From NCBI GenBank assembly GCA_038254195.1, contig JBBSGJ010000038.1, forward strand, positions 1-15,204: DNA of 15,204 nucleotides. The letters are read 5' to 3'. Source of the DNA: JBBQAA01 sp038254195. GTDB lineage: Bacteria; Actinomycetota; Thermoleophilia; Solirubrobacterales; Solirubrobacteraceae. Both the position numbers and the translations under genes were made by a program. The notes beneath the pieces are model-generated. The model was given only the letters and a program-made list of their open reading frames with translations. It was not told where the DNA came from and searched no databases. Positions 7,055-15,204 of this stretch are shown in pieces. Numbering within the stretch: position 1 is the stretch's first letter; each line of letters starts with the position of its first letter.

Positions 7055-7189
7055 CTAGACGGTGAGGCGCTTGCGGCCCTTGTCGCGCCGGCGCTTGAGC
7101 ACCGCACGACCCGCGCGTGTCTGCATCCGTGCGCGGAACCCATGGGTGCGGGCGCGCTTGCGCTTCTTGGGCTGGTAGGTGCGCTTCAC
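7055..7189 (-). CDS. rpmH: 50S ribosomal protein L34
   Basis: L34 is a small basic protein of the large ribosomal subunit. The 44-residue product MKRTYQPKKRKRARTHGF and onward to KGRKRLTV matches the family over its whole length. The start is GTG (7187-7189). No Shine-Dalgarno precedes it, and a plausible -10 element (TACACT, 7200-7205) is so close that the transcript may be nearly leaderless. It is the first gene of the rnpA-yidD-yidC-jag operon and divergent from dnaA. Confidence 0.97.
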   Translation of the reverse strand: MKRTYQPKKRKRARTHGFRARMQTRAGRAVLKRRRDKGRKRLTV

Positions 7190-7199
7190 GGAAGGACCG

Positions 7200-7228
7200 A
7201 GTGTACCGCCGGGACATGTTGTGCACAG
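7200..7228 (-). promoter_or_regulatory. Candidate rpmH operon promoter
   Basis: On the minus strand TACACT (7200-7205) is a reasonable -10 hexamer. With a 17-nt spacer the -35 would be CTGTGC (7223-7228), a poor match that lies inside the left DnaA box. Transcription would begin about 3-6 nt before the GTG start, consistent with the missing Shine-Dalgarno. This is a pattern-based guess. Confidence 0.35.
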
Positions 7229-7240
7229 GGGTGTGCACAA
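7219..7240. promoter_or_regulatory. Inverted pair of DnaA boxes
   Basis: TTGTGCACA (7219-7227) and TGTGCACAA (7232-7240) are perfect inverted copies separated by GGGG. Each differs from the DnaA-box consensus TTATNCACA only by G for A at position 3, a change common in GC-rich genomes. They lie between the rpmH and dnaA starts, where DnaA could control both genes and may contribute to the origin. The remaining intergenic sequence to 7359 shows no further clear box; a TGTTATGGT (7313-7321) could be an extended -10 for dnaA. Confidence 0.75.
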
Positions 7241-7359
7241 CGGCCTCGGGGGCGGGCGCCGAGAGCTTTTCCCGCGATTTGCCCAGACCCGTTCCAAGGG
7301 CCTCGGAGGCGCTGTTATGGTCCGCCTCCCGGGGCTCTCAGGGGCCCCCACCACCACTC

Positions 7360-7385
7360 GAGGAGAGGTCCGCCGCCCGGCGGAC
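7360..7385 (+). promoter_or_regulatory. Shine-Dalgarno plus hairpin in front of dnaA
   Basis: GAGGAGAG (7360-7367) is a strong ribosome-binding sequence. It is followed at once by a perfect 8-bp stem, GTCCGCCG (7368-7375) with CGGCGGAC (7378-7385), with only CC between; a 7-bp stem with a 4-nt loop is more realistic. The next possible dnaA start, CTG at 7394, is 26 nt from the Shine-Dalgarno in linear distance, but 8 nt if the hairpin is folded. Confidence 0.55.
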
Positions 7386-7393
7386 ACGAACCG

Positions 7394-8743
7394 CTGCCCA
7401 TACCCACGCCCCATCCCGACCCCTCCGCCTGGGCCTCCGTCCAGGCCGAGTTGCGCGCCTCGGTGACCGACTCGACCTACCACCTGTGGCTCGACGAGCT
7501 CACCTTTGCCGGCTGGGACTCGGACACGCTGCTCATCGCCGCCCCCGACTCGAAGCGCTCGTGGGTCGCCGACCGTTACGCCCGCGTACTGCAGACCAGC
7601 GCCGCAGCCGCGCTCGGGCCCGAGGTGACCGTCCAGATCGTCGCGCGGAGGGTCGTGGCCGACCCGACGACACTCCCCCCACGCCCCCACCGCGAGCCTC
7701 TCCTACTCGCCGAGACCTTCAACCCGAAGTACACATTCGAGCAGTTCATCATCGGAGACGGGAACCGACTCGCCCACGCCGCCGCGCTCGCCGTCGCCGA
7801 AATGCCCGGACAGGCGTACAACCCGCTGTTCATCTACGGGCCGCCCGGCCTGGGGAAGACCCACCTCCTCCACGCCATCGCGAACTACCTCGCCGTCCAC
7901 GAGCCACAGACGACCGTCCGCTACGTCGCGTCCGAGACGTTCACCAACCAGTTCGTCCACGCCATCCACAACCGCGGCGCCGACGAGTTCAAGGCGCTCT
8001 ACCGCGACACGGACGTGCTGCTCATCGACGACGTCCAGTTCTTCGAGCGCAAGGCGAAGACCGAGGAGGAGGTCTTCCACACGTTCAACGCGCTCCACGC
8101 CACCGGCGCCCAGCTCGTCCTGACCTCCGACCGCCGGCCCCACGACCTGGAGGCCATCGAGGACCGGCTGCGCGAGCGCTTCGGCTCCGGCCTGGTGACC
8201 GACGTCGAGCCCCCGGATCTCGCCATGCGCGTGACCGTCCTGCGCAAGCGCGCCGGCCACGACGGGGTGGAGCTCGCCGACCCTCGCGCCCTCGAGGCCA
8301 TCGCCGAGCGCCTGACCGGGTCCATCCGCGACCTCGAGTCCGCCCTCATCCGGGTCGTCGCCTTCCACTCGCTGACACGGGAACCCATCACGCCGGCGCT
8401 CGTCGACAAGGTCCTCCACGTCCTCTACCCCGCGTCACGTCCCCCCCGACGTACCGTCGCCCAGATCCAGGACGCGACCGCCGCCGCCTTCCGGATCACG
8501 GTCGAGGAGCTGCGCTCCAAGGCTCGCGCCCCCCGCGTGGCCTGGCCCCGTCAGGTCGCCATGTACCTGTGCCGGGAGTGCACCGGGGAGAGCTTCCCGG
8601 CGATCGGGCGCGCCTTTGCCCGCGACCACTCCACAGTCCAGCACGCCTGCCGGAAGACGACGCAGCGCATCGCCGCCGACCCCGTCGCCCATGCCGCTGT
8701 GCAGCGGGTTCGCGAGCACCTGGGAGAGATCCGGCAGCCGTGA
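7394..8743 (+). CDS. dnaA: Chromosomal replication initiator protein DnaA
   Basis: DnaA is the AAA+ ATPase that binds DnaA boxes and opens the origin. From CTG 7394 the product is 449 residues. Domain I starts near SAWASVQAELRASV (11-24), domain II is very short (about 82-105), and the AAA+ core begins at FNPKYTFEQFIIGDGNRLAHAAA. Walker A is GPPGLGKTH (149-157) and Walker B is VLLIDDVQF (about 208-216). Domain IV has the DNA-recognition motif ARDHSTVQHA. The start is the oddity: no ATG, GTG or TTG occurs in frame between far upstream sequence and TTG 7451, which would cut off most of domain I. CTG 7394 or ATA 7400 are the only sensible near-cognate choices. The next in-frame ATG upstream (7142) lies antisense in rpmH and is unlikely. 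A nearby upstream frameshift or sequence error is the alternative. Confidence 0.95.
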   Translation: MPIPTPHPDPSAWASVQAELRASVTDSTYHLWLDELTFAGWDSDTLLIAAPDSKRSWVADRYARVLQTSAAAALGPEVTVQIVARRVVADPTTLPPRPHREPLLLAETFNPKYTFEQFIIGDGNRLAHAAALAVAEMPGQAYNPLFIYGPPGLGKTHLLHAIANYLAVHEPQTTVRYVASETFTNQFVHAIHNRGADEFKALYRDTDVLLIDDVQFFERKAKTEEEVFHTFNALHATGAQLVLTSDRRPHDLEAIEDRLRERFGSGLVTDVEPPDLAMRVTVLRKRAGHDGVELADPRALEAIAERLTGSIRDLESALIRVVAFHSLTREPITPALVDKVLHVLYPASRPPRRTVAQIQDATAAAFRITVEELRSKARAPRVAWPRQVAMYLCRECTGESFPAIGRAFARDHSTVQHACRKTTQRIAADPVAHAAVQRVREHLGEIRQP

Positions 8744-8760
8744 CACACTCGTCCATCAAC

Positions 8761-8769
8761 ATGTCCACA
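8761..8769 (+). promoter_or_regulatory. DnaA-box-like sequence between dnaA and dnaN
   Basis: ATGTCCACA differs from the actinobacterial-type box TTGTCCACA at the first base only. It is the only candidate in the 67-nt dnaA-dnaN gap, which is too short for a full multi-box origin. Confidence 0.4.
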
Positions 8770-8810
8770 GGCCCTATGACTCCTAGCCCCGTTCTCTCGG
8801 AGATGCAGAG

Positions 8811-9923
8811 ATGAGGTTGTCGGTGGGTCGCGACGAGCTCGCCGCCAAGCTGGCGGCGGTCGCCCGGGTCGCCTCCACCCGCTCGGCCATCCAGGCCCTC
8901 TCCGGGGTGCAGCTGGCCGTCGAGGCTGACCGGGCGGAGCTCCGCGCCACCGACAACCAGATCGGGCTCCGCGTTCCCCTGGGAGGTGAGATCGCCCGGG
9001 AGGGCGTATGCGTCCTCCCTGCCCGCTTGCTCGTGGAGGTCGTCCGTGCGCTGCCGGCCAAGGAGGTGACGCTCGAGCTGCGCCCCGCCGAGGGCGACGT
9101 CGAGCTCTCGGCCGGTAACGCCGTCTTCCACATCCGCACCCTGCGGGGTGAGGACTTCCCGCCGCTGGCCGGTCCGGGAGGGGACACCGAGGTCGCGGTC
9201 CCCGCCGGGGCGTTCGTCGAGACCGTGAACCGGGTCATGCGCTCGGCCTCGCGCGACGAGACCCGGCCTGTGCTCACGGGAATCCTCGTCTCGGCCGCGG
9301 GGGACGAGCTGCGGATGGTCGCGACGGATTCCTACCGGCTGTCCGTGAAGGAGACCCGGCTCGAGCAGGCGCTCGCCGGCGAGTTCGAGGCCAACGTTCC
9401 CGCGCGGGCGCTTGCCGAGCTCGGGCGGATCGTCGCCGGCGCCGGCGACGTGGAGACGCTCTCGGTCGGCAGGACCGCCAACCAGGTCGTCTTCGAGGTC
9501 GGCGGGGTCGTCCTCTCCTCGCGCCTCATCGAGGGCCAGTTCCCGAACTACCGCCAGCTCCTGCCCGAGACCTACGAGCACGATCTCGTCCTCGCCGGGG
9601 AGGAGTTCACCGACGTCGTGCGGCGCATCTCGCTCCTCGCCCAGAAGAACGCCCCGCTGCGCCTCGCGTTCGCTCCGGGCGAGGTGACCGTCTCGGCCCA
9701 GACGCCCGACGTCGGCGAGGCTCGGGAGTCGCTGCCCGTCCCCTTCGACGGCGAGCCGCTGGAGATCGGCTTCAACCCGGACTTTCTCCGCGACGGCCTC
9801 GAGAGCGTGGAGGGCGCCGACGTGAAGCTCCAGCTCATCTCGCCCCTGCGCCCCGGGCTCATCTCCTCCGCCGATGGCAGCGGGTTCCTCTACCTGATCA
9901 TGCCGATCCGCCTCAACGTCTGA
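8811..9923 (+). CDS. dnaN: DNA polymerase III beta sliding clamp
   Basis: DnaN forms the ring-shaped dimer that tethers DNA polymerases and other replication enzymes to DNA. The 370-residue product has the normal length for three repeated clamp domains. It begins MRLSVGRDELAAKLAAVARV, contains RPVLTGILVSAAGDELRMVATDSYRLSV around the middle domain, and ends YLIMPIRLNV, the typical C-terminal strand. ATG at 8811 has GGAG (8799-8802) 8 nt upstream. It lies 67 nt downstream of dnaA and 9 nt upstream of recF, probably in one transcript. Confidence 0.98.
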   Translation: MRLSVGRDELAAKLAAVARVASTRSAIQALSGVQLAVEADRAELRATDNQIGLRVPLGGEIAREGVCVLPARLLVEVVRALPAKEVTLELRPAEGDVELSAGNAVFHIRTLRGEDFPPLAGPGGDTEVAVPAGAFVETVNRVMRSASRDETRPVLTGILVSAAGDELRMVATDSYRLSVKETRLEQALAGEFEANVPARALAELGRIVAGAGDVETLSVGRTANQVVFEVGGVVLSSRLIEGQFPNYRQLLPETYEHDLVLAGEEFTDVVRRISLLAQKNAPLRLAFAPGEVTVSAQTPDVGEARESLPVPFDGEPLEIGFNPDFLRDGLESVEGADVKLQLISPLRPGLISSADGSGFLYLIMPIRLNV

Positions 9924-9932
9924 CGCGCGGTC

Positions 9933-11033
9933 GTGCGTGTCACCCGCCTGGCGCTGCGTGACTTCCGGGGCTATGCGGCCGAGGAGGTCGCGCTCGGCCC
10001 CGGCCTCACGGTCGTCACCGGCCGTAACGGGGCGGGGAAGACGAATCTGCTCGAGGGGCTGTACTTCGGCTGCACCGGGCGGTCGTGCCGGACGACGAAC
10101 GAGCGCGAGTGCGTGCGGTGGGGTGAGCGCGTGTGCCGGGTGGAGGTGGGGGCGGAGGACCCCGACGGCGCCCACGTCCTCGCCGTGGGCTTCGAGCCCG
10201 GACACCCCAAGCGCCTCACCGCCGACGACGCGCCGGTCGACCGGCTCGTGGACGTTGTCGCCCGACCGCTCGTGTCGGTGTTCCTGCCCGACCGCCTCGA
10301 GCTCGTCAAGGGCACCCCGGCGGGGCGGCGGGCGCACCTCGACCAGGTCGTGGGCGCGCTGTGGCCGGCGCGCGCCGGGACGCGCCGTGCGTACGCCGCC
10401 GCCCTGGCCCAACGCAACGCCCTGCTCGGGCGCATCCGGGCCGGGTACGCGTCCCGGGAGTCGCTGCGCGCATGGGACTCGGAGCTCGCCCGCCACGGGA
10501 TCGCGCTCATGGACGACCGTGCGCGCACCGTGGCGCTGCTCGCCGAGCGCTTCGGCGACCTGGCCGCGGAGCTCGGCCTCGAGGGCGAGGGGATGCTCGT
10601 GTACCGGCCGCGCGCGCAGGCGTCGGACGCCGAGGGCCTCGCCGCGGAGCTCGCCGAACGGGTCGACGGCGATCTCGACCGCGGCTTCACCGGCCACGGC
10701 CCCCACCGCGACGAGCTCGCGCTCCTGCGCGATGGGCGCGAGCTGCGTGCGTACGGATCCCAGGGCGAGCAGCGCCTGGCCCTCCTCGCCCTCCTGCTGT
10801 CCGAGCGCGACGCCATCGGCGAGGCGCGCGGGGCGTTCCCCCTCCTCTTGCTCGACGACGTCATGTCCGAGCTCGACACCGACCGCCGTGAGCGGCTCGT
10901 GGAGCGCGTGGGCGTGCACGGGCAGACGGTGATCACCACCACCGACCTCGCCCACGTCCCCGGTGCCGGAGACGTGGCGGTGACCCGGCTCTCGGTGGTG
11001 GGGGGGACCGCGCGCGAGGAGGTCACTGCATGA
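9933..11033 (+). CDS. recF: DNA replication and repair protein RecF
   Basis: RecF is an SMC-like ATPase that binds gapped DNA and, with RecO and RecR, loads RecA. The 366-residue product has Walker A GRNGAGKTN (residues 30-38), the ABC-type signature GSQGEQR (about 274-280), and Walker B LLLLDDVMSELD (about 303-314). The N terminus RVTRLALRDFRGY is typical. The start is GTG at 9933, 9 nt after the dnaN stop; no strong Shine-Dalgarno is visible. The final TGA overlaps the ATG of the next gene as ATGA. Confidence 0.97.
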   Translation: MRVTRLALRDFRGYAAEEVALGPGLTVVTGRNGAGKTNLLEGLYFGCTGRSCRTTNERECVRWGERVCRVEVGAEDPDGAHVLAVGFEPGHPKRLTADDAPVDRLVDVVARPLVSVFLPDRLELVKGTPAGRRAHLDQVVGALWPARAGTRRAYAAALAQRNALLGRIRAGYASRESLRAWDSELARHGIALMDDRARTVALLAERFGDLAAELGLEGEGMLVYRPRAQASDAEGLAAELAERVDGDLDRGFTGHGPHRDELALLRDGRELRAYGSQGEQRLALLALLLSERDAIGEARGAFPLLLLDDVMSELDTDRRERLVERVGVHGQTVITTTDLAHVPGAGDVAVTRLSVVGGTAREEVTA

Positions 11034-11341
11034 TCCGGCGGCGGACCCCGCGTACCCTCTCCATGACCCTCGAGCGGCTGGAGGGCGAGTGGGCCCCCCG
11101 GACCCTTCTCGCCGATGTGCAGCGTGCCTGGCCGGGGGCCGTGGGCGACGCGATCGTGCGCGAGGCGGCGCCGGCGGCGGCGCGCGAGGGCACGGTCACG
11201 GTGACGTGCTCGTCATCGCTCTGGGCCCACGAGCTCGACCTGATGTCGCCCGGGATCATCGCGGCCCTGAACGCCGCGCTGGGGGCCGAGCGGGTGCTCC
11301 GGCTGCGCTGCCAGGCCGCCCCACCGCGCGGGCGCGCGTGA
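11030..11341 (+). CDS. DciA-like protein (DUF721)
   Basis: The 103-residue product belongs to the DUF721/DciA family, whose characterised members help load the replicative helicase DnaB in the many bacteria without DnaC or DnaI. The family core is visible: WPGAVGDAIVREAAPAAAREGTVTVTCSSSLWAHELD followed by LNAALGAERVLRLR. The central Trp and the beta-strand pair (VTVTC, SSSLW) fit well. Translation is coupled to recF by an ATGA overlap. The recF-DUF721-gyrB order is standard in actinobacteria. A helicase-loading role is inferred from the family. Confidence 0.85.
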   Translation: MIRRRTPRTLSMTLERLEGEWAPRTLLADVQRAWPGAVGDAIVREAAPAAAREGTVTVTCSSSLWAHELDLMSPGIIAALNAALGAERVLRLRCQAAPPRGRA

Positions 11342-11364
11342 GGCGGCACACTTCGCCGCCTTTT
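11342..11364 (+). terminator. Rho-independent terminator after the dnaA-dciA transcript
   Basis: Immediately after the DUF721 stop, GGCGGC (11342-11347) can pair with GCCGCC (11355-11360) across a 7-nt loop, followed by TTTT. This suggests that the upstream transcript ends here and gyrB has its own promoter. Confidence 0.65.
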
Positions 11365-11410
11365 GCAGGCGTTTTGATGGCTATGAACCCTGGGATCCGC
11401 CTCCTCCGAC

Positions 11411-11430
11411 TGCTATCCTGTGATCCACAG
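11411..11430 (+). promoter_or_regulatory. Candidate gyrB promoter with overlapping palindrome
   Basis: TGCTATCCT (11411-11419) looks like an extended -10 element; no good -35 is seen 17 nt upstream. It runs into CTGTG-ATC-CACAG (11418-11430), a hyphenated palindrome that includes TGATCCACA, one base from a DnaA box. This would place a binding site at the start of transcription. Between 11431 and 11490 I see nothing else; GGAGG (11492-11496) is the gyrB ribosome-binding site. Confidence 0.35.
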
Positions 11431-11500
11431 CTTCACGGTGCCCCGGTCGTCTCGCGACACGCGCGAAACCCGGGGCGCCGGCACGTTCAACGGAGGTCTA

Positions 11501-13932
11501 GTGGCGAACGAGAACGGCGCTGACGCGCCGCGCCCGGCCAGCGGATACGACGCCCAGGACATCACGGTCCTGGAGGGCCTCGAGGCCGTCCGCAAGCGCC
11601 CGGGCATGTACATCGGTTCGACGGGAGAGCGCGGCCTGCACCACCTCGTGTGGGAGGTCGTCGACAACTCGGTCGACGAGGCCCTGGCCGGCCACGCCAC
11701 GGCGGTGGAGACGACGATCCATCCCGACGGTTCGGTCACCGTGGTCGACGACGGTCGCGGGATCCCCGTCGCGATCATGGCGAAGGAGCAGCGCCCCGCG
11801 GTCGAGGTCGTGCTCACCGTCCTGCACGCGGGCGGGAAGTTCGGCGACGGCGGGGGCTACAAGGTCTCCGGCGGGCTGCACGGCGTGGGCGTCTCCGTGG
11901 TCAACGCGTTGTCGGAGTGGCTCGAGATCACGATCCGTCGCGACGGGTTCACCTGGCGCCAGCGCTACGAGCGCGGTAAGCCGGGTCCGCTCCAGAAGGG
12001 TGAGGCGACGCAGGAGACCGGGACGACGGTCACCTTCATGCCCGACGCCGAGATCTTCGATCCGCAGGCGACGCTGGAGTGGACGACGGTCGAGAACCGC
12101 CTGCGGGAGACCGCGTTCCTCACCCGCGGCCTGCGCGTCGGCATCACCGACGAGCGCGCGGAGGGTCGCCGGGCGGAGTTCCGCTACGAGGGCGGCATCG
12201 AGGACTTCGTCCGCTACCTCAACGAGAACAAGGACTCGCTGCACCGCAAGGTCATCTTCCTCGAGGGCGAGTCCGCGACCGAAGGCGCGGTCGAGGTCGC
12301 CATGCAGTGGTCGGGTGGCAACTCCTTCCAGGAGTCGGTCTTCTCCTTCGCCAACAACATCAACACCCACGAGGGGGGCTCGCACCTCTCGGGGTTCCGG
12401 TCGGCGCTGACAAGCCAGATCAACACCTACGCCAAGAAGCAGGGAATGCTCCGCGACAAGGATCCCGTCCTCGCCGGCGAGGACATCCGCGAGGGCCTCA
12501 CCGCGGTCATCTCGGCGAAGCTGTCCGATCCCCAGTTCGAGGGCCAGACGAAGACCAAGCTCGGCAACCCGGGCATGGCCGGGTTCGTCCAGTCCGTGGT
12601 GAACGCCGGGCTCGCCGACTGGCTCGAGCTCAACCCCACCGACGCAAAGCGCATCGTCATGAAATGCGTCGACGCCGCGCGCGCCCGCGACGCCGCGCGC
12701 CAGGCCCGCAACATGGCTCGGCGCAAGTCGGTCCTGGAGAACTCGCACCTGCCCGGCAAGCTCGCCGACTGCTCGATCAAGGACCCGTCACTCGCCGAGC
12801 TCTTCGTGGTCGAGGGCGACTCCGCCGGCGGGCCGGCCAAGCAGGGGCGCGACCGCTCCACCCAGGCCGTCCTGCCGCTGCGGGGGAAGATCCTCAATGT
12901 GGAAAAGGCGCGGATCGACAAGGTCCTGCGCAACGAGGAGATCCAGGCGCTCATCACGGCGATCGGCACCGGAGTGCGCGAGGAGTTCGACATGGAGCGC
13001 CTGCGCTACCACAAGGTGATTTTGATGACCGATGCCGACGTAGACGGAGCTCATATCCGCACGCTCGCGCTCACGCTCCTGTTCCGCGAGATGCCCGAGC
13101 TCATCGAGCGTGGCCACGTGTACATCGCCAAGCCGCCGCTCTACCGGATGACCCAGGGCAAGAGCTCGCGGTACATCGAGAAGGAGTCCGAGCTCGAGCA
13201 GATCATCCTGCAGGACAAGTACGAGCGCCTGGAGATCGCCGACCGCGAGGGCCGGCCGCTGCGCCTCACCGAGAAGCGGTGGCAGACCTTCAACCGGCTG
13301 CTCAAGCAGTACGAGGGCTGGGGCTCGTCGCTGCGCGCCGAGCACGGGCACGATCTCATCACCTTCCTCGAGGAGTCGCAGATCCTCGACGAGGGGGTGA
13401 CCGAAGACGCGGAGCTGCTCGCCCTGCTGCGCGCGGAGGTGCCGGACACCGAGCCGTGGAGCACCGAGCTCACCGGAGAGGATCCCGTCGAGCTGACCAT
13501 CCGCGCCGTCGAGCGCAAGACGGGTCACGCGCGCCGGCACCGGATCCCCCGGTCGCTGCTGGCCTCGCCCGACTACCGCTCGTTCGTCCGTGTGCACAGC
13601 CAGCTCCAGCAGCTCGCCGGCACCCCGCCGTTCACGGTGCGCCTCGCCGACCGCGAGGCCGACGGCCCGTCCTTCGAGGAGCTGCGCCGCGGCGTGCTCA
13701 AGGTCGCCGGCCACGGCGTCGGGCTCCAGCGCTTCAAGGGCCTCGGCGAGATGAACGCCGACCAGCTCGCCGAGACGACGATGCAGCCCGAGTCGCGCGC
13801 CCTGCTCCAGGTGACGATGGAGGACGCCGCGCAGGTCGACCGCACGTTCACGATGCTCATGGGCGACAAGGTCGAGCCGCGCCGCGAGTTCATCGAGTCC
13901 AACGCCCGCGACGTGACGAACCTGGACGTGTA

Positions 13933-13933
<1 letters not shown>
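11501..13933 (+). CDS. gyrB: DNA gyrase subunit B
   Basis: GyrB is the ATPase subunit of gyrase, which introduces negative supercoils. The 810-residue product has the GHKL ATPase domain with WEVVDNSVDEALAG (catalytic Glu52, Asn56) and VVDDGRGIPV (81-90). The TOPRIM domain has EGDSAGG at about 437 and DADVDG at about 510, and the C terminus is QRFKGLGEMN then MGDKVEPRREFIESNA. Most actinobacterial GyrBs are nearer 650-690 residues. The excess lies between PPLYRM (about 545) and GLQRFKG (about 743), where E. coli GyrB also has an insertion. The start is GTG at 11501 with GGAGG 4 nt before it; longer in-frame forms reach into the promoter. The stop overlaps gyrA as TAATG. Confidence 0.98.

Positions 13934-15204
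<1,271 letters not shown>

Noticed and set aside
7142..7393. Long N-terminal extension of dnaA from ATG 7142
   Set aside because: It would run antisense through rpmH, across the DnaA boxes and ribosome-binding site, and has no DnaA homology.
8496..10955. 819-residue minus-strand open frame opposite dnaA, dnaN and recF
   Set aside because: It has no recognisable motifs, and its composition follows the complement of the real genes.

Overview
The window is a stretch of a GC-rich bacterial chromosome carrying the classic replication-origin neighbourhood: tRNA-Ile, parB, parA and rsmG, then jag, yidC, yidD, rnpA and rpmH on the minus strand, and dnaA, dnaN, recF, a DciA/DUF721 gene, gyrB and gyrA on the plus strand. 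Base composition, many GTG starts and the protein sequences point to a high-GC actinobacterium. By inference this is a deep-branching lineage such as Thermoleophilia: the DciA-like protein resembles that group, and GyrB carries a large TOPRIM-domain insertion that common actinobacteria lack. No species can be assigned.

Layout. Positions 1-460 are visibly poorer in GC and hold a decayed RNase HI-like gene (minus strand). It is overlapped by a small hypothetical gene (454-780). A terminator and tRNA-Ile(GAT) follow; the tRNA overlaps the 3' end of parB. parB, parA and rsmG form a tight minus-strand cluster. Next comes a block not usually found at this locus: a VOC/glyoxalase-fold gene, a frameshifted small ORF and a GNAT acetyltransferase on the plus strand, then a secreted six-cysteine protein on the minus strand. 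This block separates rsmG from jag. From 5073 to 7189, jag-yidC-yidD-rnpA-rpmH is a compact minus-strand operon in which neighbouring genes overlap by 1-4 nt, except for 11 nt between rnpA and rpmH. From 7190 to 7393 lies the divergent rpmH/dnaA control region, with an inverted pair of DnaA boxes. The plus-strand replication genes run from there to the right edge, where gyrA is cut off after 424 codons.

How the genes work together. DnaA starts replication, DnaN is the sliding clamp, RecF acts in gap repair, the DciA-like protein probably helps load the replicative helicase, and GyrAB manages supercoiling. ParA and ParB segregate the origins. RpmH, RnpA, YidD, YidC and Jag link ribosome and tRNA maturation to membrane-protein insertion. 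Coding strands diverge at rpmH/dnaA, as expected if replication starts near there; the VOC and GNAT genes would then lie head-on to the leftward fork.

The window is mostly conserved core, and I see no convincing new multi-gene system. The points most worth a second look are: dnaA has no ATG, GTG or TTG start in a sensible place but has a Shine-Dalgarno, a perfect hairpin and then CTG; the parB stop codon lies inside tRNA-Ile; paired DnaA boxes overlie the likely rpmH promoter; and the RNase H pseudogene is multiply frameshifted.
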